Assembly: GCA_016709875.1 (NCBI GenBank)
Contig: JADJLZ010000010.1
Location: 238,474 to 302,473 of the forward strand
Source of the DNA: Planctomycetota bacterium
Lineage (GTDB): Bacteria; Planctomycetota; UBA1135; GCA-002686595
DNA length: 64,000 bases
Direction of reading: 5' to 3'
Part shown: one piece after another, positions 1 through 8,500 of the stretch
Position numbering within the stretch: the stretch's first letter is position 1
How the letters are laid out: each line of letters opens with the position of its first letter
Program-made: the position numbers and the translations under genes
The notes under the pieces: model-generated
What the model saw: the letters and a program-made list of their open reading frames with translations, nothing else
What the model was told of the DNA's origin: nothing
Databases searched by the model: none

Positions 1-2
1 TC

Positions 3-1136
3 GCCCAGAACACCTGGTATGTCGATGTGCACGCGACGGGGCCGGGCGATGGCTCCGCGGCACATCCCTACGTCTCGATCCAGGCCGCGATCTCCAATCC
101 GGCGACGCACACGGCCGACACGATCCGCGTGGCGCCGGGAAGCTACGCCGAGGACGTTTCGATCGCGAACGTCGGCGTGTACGTGATTGCGACGGGCGGT
201 CCGGCCGTGACGACGATCCAGGGCAGCGCCAGCGTCGACGGCCTGTACACCTCGAACGGCCCGGCCGAGCTCGAGGGCTTCACGATCGCAAGTCCGTTCG
301 GTGCCGCCGTCGGGGGCGGAACGCTGCGGCGCTGCATCATGGTCAGCCCGGCAGGGGTGCCCGCTGGCGCGCGCGGCATCTTCTACGACGACTTCAGCCA
401 CGTCGACCACTGCGTGGTCACCGGCTTCCAGCTGGGGCTCGACATGTTCGCCTTTGCGAGCATCCCGGTTGACGTGCGCAGCACGATCTTCTCCGGCAAC
501 AGCCTGACGCTGCATTCCAGCGCCAACGCGGACTTCCTGAACTGCTGTTTCCCGAGCTTGCCCCAGGGAGGCGGGATCAGCACCGTCGGATCGGTGATCG
601 GCGATCCTGGTTTCTGGGATCCGGCGCACGGCGACTTCCATCTCGCGCCGCTCTCGAATTGCATCGCCACGGACATCGGCGCGATCCCGTACGACGCAGG
701 CTACGCGACAGGGCCCGCGGTGTACTGCAGCACGAGCCCCGCGAGCGACGGCTGCAGCGCGAGCATCTCGGCCTCGGGCACGTGCAGTCTGAGCGGGACG
801 GCGCCGTACTGGGTCACGGCGGAGCACGTGATGCCCAACAAGCTCGGACGCCTGCTGTACTCGCTGGGGGAGGCGAACGTGCCCTTCCAGGGCGGCGTGC
901 TGTGCCTGGCGCCGCCGCTGCGTCGCACTCCGCCGTCGAACTCGGGCTCGAGCGGGACACCACCCTGCTCGGGCGTGCTCAGTTACGACTTCCACGCGCT
1001 CCTGCAGAGCGGAGCCGATCCGCTCCTCCAGCCGGGTCGGGTGGTCTACGCACAGTATCGCTTCCGCGATCCCTTCTCTCCCGGCGGCTACGCGGTCGCT
1101 TTCTCGAACGCCGTGCGTTTCGGGATCGCGCCCTAG
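3..1136 (+). CDS. Secreted right-handed beta-helix protein, 5' end outside window
   Basis: The reading frame is open to the first base of the window and runs into the window with AQNTWYVDVHATGPGDG, so the true start lies upstream; an internal GTG at 27 is probably not the start. The visible 377 residues begin with a VDVHATGPGDGSAAHPYVSIQAAI segment type (first part of a DUF1565-like or pectate-lyase-type parallel beta-helix), followed by helix-like rungs and a PGFWDPAHGDFHLAPLS segment typical of choice-of-anchor or polymorphic outer-membrane beta-helix proteins. The C-terminal 130 residues are Cys/Ser/Pro-rich and end with a YRFRDP motif. This weakly recalls the YYRD-ending C-terminal domain of three other secreted proteins in the window. 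Likely an extracellular or cell-surface protein; substrate unknown. It converges on the next gene with a 4-base overlap. Confidence 0.8.
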   Translation, partial: AQNTWYVDVHATGPGDGSAAHPYVSIQAAISNPATHTADTIRVAPGSYAEDVSIANVGVYVIATGGPAVTTIQGSASVDGLYTSNGPAELEGFTIASPFGAAVGGGTLRRCIMVSPAGVPAGARGIFYDDFSHVDHCVVTGFQLGLDMFAFASIPVDVRSTIFSGNSLTLHSSANADFLNCCFPSLPQGGGISTVGSVIGDPGFWDPAHGDFHLAPLSNCIATDIGAIPYDAGYATGPAVYCSTSPASDGCSASISASGTCSLSGTAPYWVTAEHVMPNKLGRLLYSLGEANVPFQGGVLCLAPPLRRTPPSNSGSSGTPPCSGVLSYDFHALLQSGADPLLQPGRVVYAQYRFRDPFSPGGYAVAFSNAVRFGIAP

Positions 1137-1489
1137 CCCGCCGCGACGAGCGCGCGCAGGTTCTCGGCCCAGCTCGCGAGCTTCGATTTGGCCTTCGACG
1201 CGATCATCTTCTCCGCGAAGATCATCATCCCCGTGAGCTCGGTCTGCGCGCGAAGATCGACACGCGTACCGTTCCCTTCGGGCACGAGCGCGATCTCCAG
1301 GCGCACCTGCATGTCGTTCGGCAGACCGCCAGCGGAGAGCACCAAGGTGCGCGGCGGATCGCTGCGCTCGACGCGCACCTCGACGCGCTGCGCGTCCTGG
1401 ATCCACTGCGCGCGCCGCGCGGGGTCCGCGATCCAGGGCCAGAGCGCCTCGGGCGTGCTCTCGAACTTCAGCGACTGCTCGACGATCAT
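1133..1489 (-). CDS. SRPBCC family (START/Bet v1-like) protein
   Basis: A 118-residue cytoplasmic protein with no signal peptide. It has the SRPBCC pattern: an N-terminal strand (VEQSLKFESTPEALWPWI), a WIADPARRAQWI helix, central strands ending in GNGTRVDLRAQTELTG, and a long amphipathic C-terminal helix. Family members bind hydrophobic ligands in a helix-grip cavity, and many small ones are polyketide cyclase-like or AHSA1-like with no known reaction. The length is at the short end of the family. It is followed on the same strand by no close partner, and its stop overlaps the stop of the convergent beta-helix gene. Its ligand cannot be inferred. Confidence 0.75.
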   Translation of the reverse strand: MIVEQSLKFESTPEALWPWIADPARRAQWIQDAQRVEVRVERSDPPRTLVLSAGGLPNDMQVRLEIALVPEGNGTRVDLRAQTELTGMMIFAEKMIASKAKSKLASWAENLRALVAAG

Positions 1490-1555
1490 CGTGGCGGAAG
1501 AGACCCGCTCACCTCCAGATGCCCAGGCTAGCGTGTCGGCGCGCGCGCGGGAACT

Positions 1556-2548
1556 TCAGGCGGTGCGGACGGCGGCGGCATCGAGCGCGAGCAGGCCCGC
1601 GCCGACCGCACCGGCGAGGTCGCCGAGCTGCGCGACGCGCACGCGCGGCGGACGCGCGGGCACGAACAGGTGCGGCTGCATCGCCTCGGCGATGCGCTTG
1701 GACCACGGCTCGCCCAGGCGGCTGCCGAGTCCGCCGCCGATCACGACGCCCTCGACGTCGAGCAGATTGACGGCCGAGGCGAGGCCCGCGCCGAGCGCAG
1801 CCACCGCGCGCTCGACGAGCTCAACGGCGAGTTCGTCCTGCTTCTCGAGGCCTTTGGCCCAGATGCTGCTCGAGAGGCGCGGCTTGCCCTTCTTCTCCAT
1901 CCAGTGGAAGAGCTTCGTCTTGCGCTGCCTGTGCTCGACCAGCTTGCGCGCGCGATCCTCCATCGCGCGCCGGCCAGCGTAGGCCTCGAGGCAGCCGCGC
2001 CGTCCGCAGGGACAGGGGGCGCCGTCGAGCTTCACGACCATGTGGCCGATCTCGCCCGCAGCGCCACGTCCGAGCCAGCGCTTGCCGTCGAGGATCACGC
2101 CGCCGCCGATACCCGTGCCCCAGAAGAGCCCGACGAAGGAGGCGAACTCGCGGCCGGCGCCCAGGCGCGCCTCCGCGTCGAGCGCGACGCCGACGTCGTT
2201 GCCGACGAAGACGCGCGCGCCGAGCCGGTGGGCGAGTTCGCTCGCGGCCGGGACGGGATCCTCGAAGCCGGACAGGTTGCCCGCACGCTCGATCGTGCCC
2301 GACGCGCCGTCGACGGCGCCCGGTGAACCCATGCCGATGCCGGAGAGCTCGCGCGTCTGGAGGCCTGCCTCGCGCGCGGCCTCGCGCAGCGTGCCCGCGA
2401 TCTCGTCGAGGATCGAGCGCGGACCGCCGAGCGTCGGCGTGGCGCGCCGCGCCTGGCCGAGCACCTTGTGCTTGCTGTCGAGGACGACGGCCTGGATCTT
2501 CGTTCCGCCGAGGTCGATGCCTCCGCGCAGTTGCGAGTGCTGGCTCAT
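1556..2548 (-). CDS. ROK family sugar kinase (glucokinase-like)
   Basis: A 330-residue ROK protein, probably a cytoplasmic ATP-dependent hexose kinase. The N terminus carries the phosphate-binding signature GIDLGGTKIQAVVLD. Then come GNDVGVALDAEARLG, the GTGIGGGVILDG segment, an EIGH motif (glucose contact and zinc ligand), and the ROK zinc motif CPCGRRGCLEAYAG. No helix-turn-helix precedes the kinase domain, so it is an enzyme rather than a NagC/XylR-type repressor. A basic insert of about 35 residues follows the zinc motif. Glucose, N-acetylglucosamine and N-acetylmannosamine are all possible substrates. It starts with ATG; the coding strand has AGGA about 10 bases upstream. Confidence 0.9.
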   Translation of the reverse strand: MSQHSQLRGGIDLGGTKIQAVVLDSKHKVLGQARRATPTLGGPRSILDEIAGTLREAAREAGLQTRELSGIGMGSPGAVDGASGTIERAGNLSGFEDPVPAASELAHRLGARVFVGNDVGVALDAEARLGAGREFASFVGLFWGTGIGGGVILDGKRWLGRGAAGEIGHMVVKLDGAPCPCGRRGCLEAYAGRRAMEDRARKLVEHRQRKTKLFHWMEKKGKPRLSSSIWAKGLEKQDELAVELVERAVAALGAGLASAVNLLDVEGVVIGGGLGSRLGEPWSKRIAEAMQPHLFVPARPPRVRVAQLGDLAGAVGAGLLALDAAAVRTA

Positions 2549-2578
2549 GGAGAATTCCTGTCGGCGATGCCGCGCATC

Positions 2579-4540
2579 CTAGGCGACGTCGGGCCGCCGC
2601 GCAGCCGACTCGGGACGGCGAGTGCGGATGCGTTCGAGCATTCCAGCGAGTTCCTCGCGGTCGATCGGCTTGGTGAGGTAGTCGTCCATGCCCGCCGCGA
2701 GGCAACGCTCACGATCGCCGCGCATCGCGTGTGCGGTGAGCGCGACGACTGGAGTCTCGCCCGCGGGACCGGGCAGCGCCCGCAGCCGGCGTGTGGCCTC
2801 GAAGCCGTCCATCACCGGCATGCTGCAATCCATGAGCACCAGGTCGAAGCTCCGTCCCGCGAGCCGTTCGAGCGCTTCGGCGCCGTCGTGTGCGCATTCG
2901 ACACGGCAGCGCAGGCGCGTGAGCATGCCCTCGGCGACCTTGAGGTTCGTGAGGTCGTCCTCGACGACGAGCACGGAGAGCTCCTTCTGCGTCTGTGCGC
3001 TGTCGGGCGAGCGCCCGGCCATTGGCAGTGCGGCACGCGGCTCCTGGTGCAGGATCTGCACCGGCATCTCGAACCAGAAGGTGGAGCCGATACCCTCCTC
3101 GCTCTGGAAGCCGATCTCGCCGCCCATGATGCGCACGAGGCGCGCGCAGATGGCCAGTCCGAGCCCCGTGCCGCCGTACGCGCGAGTGGAGGAGGAGTCG
3201 GCCTGCGTGAAGGGTTCGAAGAGCGAGCCGCGGGCCTTCTCGGGGATCCCGATGCCCGTGTCGGCGACCTCGAAGCGCACGCGCGCGTGCTCCCCGCCGC
3301 TCGCCACGAGGCTGAGTGTCAGCTTGACCGAACCTGCGTGCGTGAACTTGAGCCCGTTGCCGGACAGGTTGGTGAGCACCTGCCCGATGCGTCCGGCGTC
3401 CGCGAGCACGCGTGTGGGCACGTCGGGGTCGATCGCGAGTTCGAAGCCGATGCGCTTGGATCCGGCCAGCGGACGCAGGATCGCGAGCGAGGTGCGCGCG
3501 ACCTCGCGCAGGTCGGTCGGCTGCATGTCCAGTCGCAGTTTGCCCGCCTCCATCTTCGAGAAGTCGAGGATGTCGTTGATGATCACGATCAGGTCGTTCG
3601 CGGAACGGTTGACGGTCTCCGCGAACTCGCGCTGCTCGTGGTCGAGCCGGGTCTCGAGCAGCAGAGAAGCCATCCCGATCACGCCGTTCATCGGCGTGCG
3701 CAGCTCGTGGCTCATCGTCGCCAGGAACTCGCTCTTGGCCTTGGCTGCCTGCTCGGCGAGCTCGAGCGCCTTCGCCAGCTGTTCGTTCTTGCCCTGTACC
3801 TCGCGGTAGGATTCGCGCAGGTTGACGCGCATCGCGTCCATCGTGCTCGCCAGGCGCGCGAGCTCGTCGGACCCTTCGAGCCGGATCGCCTGGTCGAGAT
3901 TTCCGCGTCCCAGGGCCAGCGCCTGCGCATCCAGCGAGCGCACCGGGTCCACCACGCTGCGCCGCAGCAGGACGGCGAGGATGATCGCGGTACCCAGAAA
4001 GCACAGCAGGCCGTCGGCGAGCATCTCGCGCATGCGCGCGTGGCGGGTGGCGAGCAACTTCTCGGTCGAGAGTCCCAGCACGACCTGGCCCTGGACGTTG
4101 TGCTTGAAGGCCGGGAGGCTCGGCTCGGCCGCGATGGGGGCCTCGAAGGTGCGGCAATGCTCGGGCGCGCGCGCGGCAGCGGACAGCTTGCGCGGGGCCT
4201 GCGCGACGAGGGTGCCGTCGCGGCGCTTGATCTCGCAGTACACGACCTCGGGGTGCGAGGTGGCGAGGAACTCGGCCAGCGATTCGAGCTTGGGGTAGTC
4301 GCGCGTGAGCATGAACTCGACGCAGGCGAGGCTCGCGACCTTGGAGAGAGACGCGCCGCGCTGGTCGAGCTCGTCGGAGAGCAGCTGTTGCTCGCTCCAG
4401 ATCGTGTGCGCGCTCGAGACGAAGAACCCAAGGCAGAGCGTCAGGAGCGTGATGCCCATGACGCGCTTACCGAGCTTGCCCAGGCGCGACGGCGCCTGGT
4501 CCTCAGTGCTTGGTGCTGCCGAGGTTGAAATCATCGGCAC
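2579..4540 (-). CDS. Hybrid sensor histidine kinase / response regulator
   Basis: A 653-residue membrane sensor. A first membrane helix (about residues 28-46) and a second (about 173-193) enclose an extracytoplasmic region of about 125 residues; a HAMP linker follows (about 194-247). HisKA holds the phospho-acceptor His278 in MSHELRTPMNG. A HATPase_c domain follows with the N box (NLSGNGLKFT), G1 (DTGIGIP), a phenylalanine box and G2 (GGTGLGLAI). A C-terminal receiver domain has the phospho-acceptor Asp571 in LMDCSMPVMDG and the conserved KP. No output domain follows, so phosphate probably passes to another protein. Its start overlaps the end of the PhnD-like gene by 32-38 bases (GTG 4540 or ATG 4534), so the binding protein is likely the input module of this sensor. 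Confidence 0.92.
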   Translation of the reverse strand: MPMISTSAAPSTEDQAPSRLGKLGKRVMGITLLTLCLGFFVSSAHTIWSEQQLLSDELDQRGASLSKVASLACVEFMLTRDYPKLESLAEFLATSHPEVVYCEIKRRDGTLVAQAPRKLSAAARAPEHCRTFEAPIAAEPSLPAFKHNVQGQVVLGLSTEKLLATRHARMREMLADGLLCFLGTAIILAVLLRRSVVDPVRSLDAQALALGRGNLDQAIRLEGSDELARLASTMDAMRVNLRESYREVQGKNEQLAKALELAEQAAKAKSEFLATMSHELRTPMNGVIGMASLLLETRLDHEQREFAETVNRSANDLIVIINDILDFSKMEAGKLRLDMQPTDLREVARTSLAILRPLAGSKRIGFELAIDPDVPTRVLADAGRIGQVLTNLSGNGLKFTHAGSVKLTLSLVASGGEHARVRFEVADTGIGIPEKARGSLFEPFTQADSSSTRAYGGTGLGLAICARLVRIMGGEIGFQSEEGIGSTFWFEMPVQILHQEPRAALPMAGRSPDSAQTQKELSVLVVEDDLTNLKVAEGMLTRLRCRVECAHDGAEALERLAGRSFDLVLMDCSMPVMDGFEATRRLRALPGPAGETPVVALTAHAMRGDRERCLAAGMDDYLTKPIDREELAGMLERIRTRRPESAARRPDVA

Positions 4541-5375
4541 GCTTCATCCCCTCGCGGACGAATGCGTACTCTGCGTCGCTCGTCTCGCCGAAACCGCTGA
4601 TCTTCAGTTCCTTCAGAACCTCGGGGTCCTTGAGGGCGAGCAGACTGTCGTGCAGAGCGGCGACCACCTCGGGAGCAAGGCGGGCGCGTGCGATCCAGGG
4701 CTTGGTGACGTTCTCGAAGGTCTTGAGCGCGCGCAGCTTGCCGGCCTTGCGACTGTCCTCGAACGTGTTGACGGCCATCGAGCCGGCGTCGTAGTCGCCG
4801 AGTTCGACCGCGCGCGCGACGGTGTCATGCCGGCTGAGGAAGGCGTAGCTCTCGAGATCCTTGGCGCGAATGCCGGCCTGCGCGAGCTCCGCCTGCGCGA
4901 GGTAGCGACCGATCGTCGAGTTGGGATCGCCGAAGGCGAAGCGCTTGCCTTTCAGGTCGGTAAGCGACTGCAGCGGACTGGAATTCAACACCGCGATCAC
5001 GCCCAGGAAGCGCCGCTCGCCGTGCTCGAGCTCCATCGCGAGCAGCTGGATGTCGTCGTTGCGCTGCTTGGCCGTGATGTACGAGGCGGGGCCAAAGCGA
5101 GTGAAGTCGATCTTGCCCGCGACGAGGCTCTCGATGCCCTCGTCGTAGGACTTGAAGATCGTGAGCCGCAGGTCGACCGAGGCGTCCAGGCGCGCATCGA
5201 GTTCGCTGGCGAGCGCCTCGAGCACCGGATTGAGCTTCCGGTACATCACCGTCGCCTTGTCCGACTGGTAGACGCCAAAATCCAGCTGCAGAGCGGGTTT
5301 GTCGTCGCGCGGTTTCTGGGTGCCGGAGGCCGCGGTCGGCAAGAGTGCCAGGAGGGTGGCTACAAGAAAATGCAT
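4503..5375 (-). CDS. PhnD-like phosphate/phosphite/phosphonate periplasmic binding protein
   Basis: A 290-residue secreted protein. ATG 5375 is chosen because it begins a good signal peptide (MHFLVATLLALLPTAASG); an upstream in-frame start at 5429 would bury it. The mature part follows the type II binding-protein fold of PhnD/PtxB: a FGVYQSDKATVMYRKLNPVLEAL start, DLRLTIFKSYDEGIESLVAGKIDFTRFGPASY, LKGKRFAFGDPNSTIGRYL, and a C-terminal helical segment. No permease or ATPase gene is nearby. Instead it overlaps a hybrid histidine kinase, which suggests ligand sensing rather than import. The ligand is inferred only from family membership; PhnD-like proteins also bind non-phosphorus ligands when paired with kinases. 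Confidence 0.85.
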   Translation of the reverse strand: MHFLVATLLALLPTAASGTQKPRDDKPALQLDFGVYQSDKATVMYRKLNPVLEALASELDARLDASVDLRLTIFKSYDEGIESLVAGKIDFTRFGPASYITAKQRNDDIQLLAMELEHGERRFLGVIAVLNSSPLQSLTDLKGKRFAFGDPNSTIGRYLAQAELAQAGIRAKDLESYAFLSRHDTVARAVELGDYDAGSMAVNTFEDSRKAGKLRALKTFENVTKPWIARARLAPEVVAALHDSLLALKDPEVLKELKISGFGETSDAEYAFVREGMKRADDFNLGSTKH

Positions 5376-5575
5376 AGGAAGGGGCTCCGAGGGAGGGTGC
5401 TCTGCGGTTGCTTCGTCGGGGCTGACCACTCCACTTGAGGCTCAGCCATTCTTCGCAGGATCTTGAAAAAAGTAGCCCCACCCGCGGCACTCTCGCGGAT
5501 GCTGGAGATGGCTCGCATCACCCACTTGCCGTGCCTATCCGCCCCACGTGTCAAGCGCAGCCTGGAAGCCCCCCC

Positions 5576-8500
5576 ATGCGGAAGCTCATCCACAGTCCGG
5601 ATGACGTGAATTCGGTCCCTGTTACGAACTCGGATTCACGTCCAGTCGCCCTCCCCGTCCCCCTGGGTCTGCTCCTTGGGTTGGTCTGCTCGTGCTTCGT
5701 GCTCGCGCCGGACGCCATGGCGATTCCGTCTCCCGATGTCGTGATCGGATTGTTCGCGAGCGTCGCGCAGGCGCTCGGGCTGCTCTCCGTTGTCGCGGGC
5801 GGGTGGCTCTGGAAGCGGCGTCGCAGCGGCGCCGCGGCGGGCCACGCGCGCGGCTGGAAGATCGCCTGCCTCATGAGCGCGACGCTTTTCGCGCTGACAG
5901 CGATCGGTTGGGGGCTCTTCGCCGCGGCGAAAGCGGACGCGCGCGCGAAGCGCCTGCAGGTGAACCTCGAGCGTTCCTCGAAAGAGGACGGTCGCAAGAT
6001 CACCGACGTCTCGCTCAAGGAACTGGGCTTCAGCGACCAGTTGCAGCGACCCGACGGCCTGGCGACCGAGTCGCTCGCGGCGATGCAGGCCTCGGGCCAG
6101 GCGCCGGCCGTGATCGATGTGCGCGAGACCGAGGAGTGCGAGATGGGCATGATCGAGGGCGCGACGCACGAGCGCTTTCCCGACGTGCTCGCGGATCCTG
6201 AACGCTACCTCGATCCCGCGAAGCCCGTGCTGCTCGTCTGCTACAACGGCAATCGCAGCTCGGAGATGGCGAGCTCGCTGCGCGACAAGGGCTACGACTG
6301 CCGCTTCATGATCGGCGGCTACGAGAAGTGGCTCTCCGAGGACCGGCCGCTCGCGGACGCCGAGCATCGCTCGGCGGGCGACCTGCGCCAGGTCCCCGCG
6401 TACGAGAACCGCGACACGCTGCTCGACACGCCCGACGTGTTGGCGCTGATGGAGCAGGGCGAAATCCAGTTCGTCGACGTGCGCTACCCGGGCGAGTACG
6501 AGCAACTCGGCCACTTGCCGGGCGCGATCAACCTCCCGTTCCGCAAGCTGAAGACGCCGGATCTCGAGGCGCAGCTCACGGCGCTGCCGAAGAAGCCCAT
6601 CGTCGTCGCCTGCTACGACAAGCGCAGCTCCTTCTACGGCCTCGTGACCGGCCTGCGCCTCTCGCGTCTGGGCTACACCTACCTGGGGCGCTACACGACG
6701 CCCGAGACCTTTCCATCGCTTTCGAAGGACAAGCCGCACGTGGCGGCGTGGAAGGCGCGGCATTCCGAGCGCACGCTGCTCTCGCTCGCTTCGGCGCCGC
6801 TCGCTTCGGCCATCGGCACGCTGGCACGCGAGCTCGGCTCGCTGGCGCTGGCGATCGTGCTCATCGCGCTCGCACTGCGCCTCCTGGTGCTGCCGCTCAC
6901 GCTGCGCGCCGACCGCGACCGCGTCGTGCAGTGGGGGCTGAAGCCCGAGCTCGCGCGCATCGAGCGCGAGCACGCCGACGACCCCGCCGAGCGCTCGCGC
7001 TTGACGCTCGGGCTTTTGCGTACGCACGGCGTCCGTCCGGCGCTGGGCTTCGCCTCGAGCATGCTGCAGCTCGTGCTGTTCTCGATCTGCTTTGCCGCGG
7101 TCGTCTCGGCGGCCAAGGCCGACGGCAGCGGCTGGCTGTGGATCGAGAACCTCGACCAGCCGGATGCCTGGCGCCTGCTCCCGGCCGCGTGCGGACTGCT
7201 GGCCGCATTCATCGCGCTGCGCAGTGGCGAGCACGCGAGCCGTGGCCGAGCCATCGGCAGCCTCGTCTTCGGCCTCGCGGTGGGGGGCATCCTCGCGCGC
7301 TTCGCCGCTTCGGCGGGCGTGTACCTGTGCGTCAGCCTGGGTTTCGTCGCACTGCAGGGTGAACTCGTGCGCGCGATGATCGTCGGGTTGCCGCGCGCGC
7401 GCGCGCGTCGGCGCAGCGAATTGGCGCAGCGCACACGCATCGTCCCGCTCGCGCTCGCGCACCTCGCCGGCGACTGCGGCAACAAGGCGGGCAGGCTTGC
7501 CCAGCTACGCGAACAGGGCTTTCGCGTCCCCGGCGGCTTCGTGCTGCGCCCGCGCGTGATCGCGGACCGGCTGCAGCACGGCGACTGGCTCCCCGAGGAC
7601 CGCGCGGCGATCGAACGCGAGCTCGCGCAGATGCAGGTCGAGCGCGTCGCGGTGCGCAGCTCGGGCGCCAAGGAGGACGGCGAGCAGCGCTCCTACGCAG
7701 GCGTCTTCGAATCCGTGCTCGATGTCCGCCCCGCGGAGATCTTCGCCGCGCTCGAGCGCGTGCTGCACTCGTTCTCCTCCGACCGCGCGCGCAGCTACGC
7801 TGGCGAGGCCGAGGCCGACGCGCCGGTGTCGGCCGCAATCCTGGTGCAGGCGATGGTGCCCGCAGAATTCGCCGGCGTGCTGTTCACCGAGCACCCGGCG
7901 CAGACCGGAGCCGCGCTCGTGGAGCTCGTCGAGGGCCTGGGAGAGGAACTCGTCTCCGGCCGCTCGGACCCGATCTCGGTGCGCCTGGGGCGCGTCAGCG
8001 GGCACCGGCTGGACGAGCACGCCTGCGTGATCGCGCTCGAGGAATTGCACGCGCTCGGCCTGCGCATCGAGGCCATCTTCGGCCGCCCGCAGGACATCGA
8101 GTGGGCTTTCGCCGACGGACGCTTCTTCATCCTGCAATCGCGCGACATCACGCGTGATCCGGCGGACGGCGACGAGCAGCGCGCGCGCCGCGAGCGCGAG
8201 CGGCGGCGGCTCCTGGCCTTTGCCCGCGAGCGTTTCGCGCGCATCCCCGGGCTCGACCCGCTCGGCGACCTGTACGTGCAGGACGAACTCGCGGAGCTGC
8301 TGCCGCGCCCGCACCCCACTTCGCTCTCGCTGCTCAACGCGATCGCGGCGCGCGGAGGGAGCACCGACCTCGCCTGCCGCGAGCTGGGACTGCGCTACGA
8401 GGTGCGCTCGGACTCGGGCCCGGTGCTGCTGGGCGTGTTTGGACGCTGCTTCTCGGTCGCCGGCGAGCGCTCGCGCAGGCTTTCCGCGCGCACCTCGCTG

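Noticed and set aside
5435..5575. N-terminal extension of the rhodanese/YidC/PEP-synthase fusion from the first in-frame start
   Set aside because: The added 47 residues have no signal or conserved pattern and overlap the promoter region between divergent genes; ATG 5576 leads directly to the first membrane helix.
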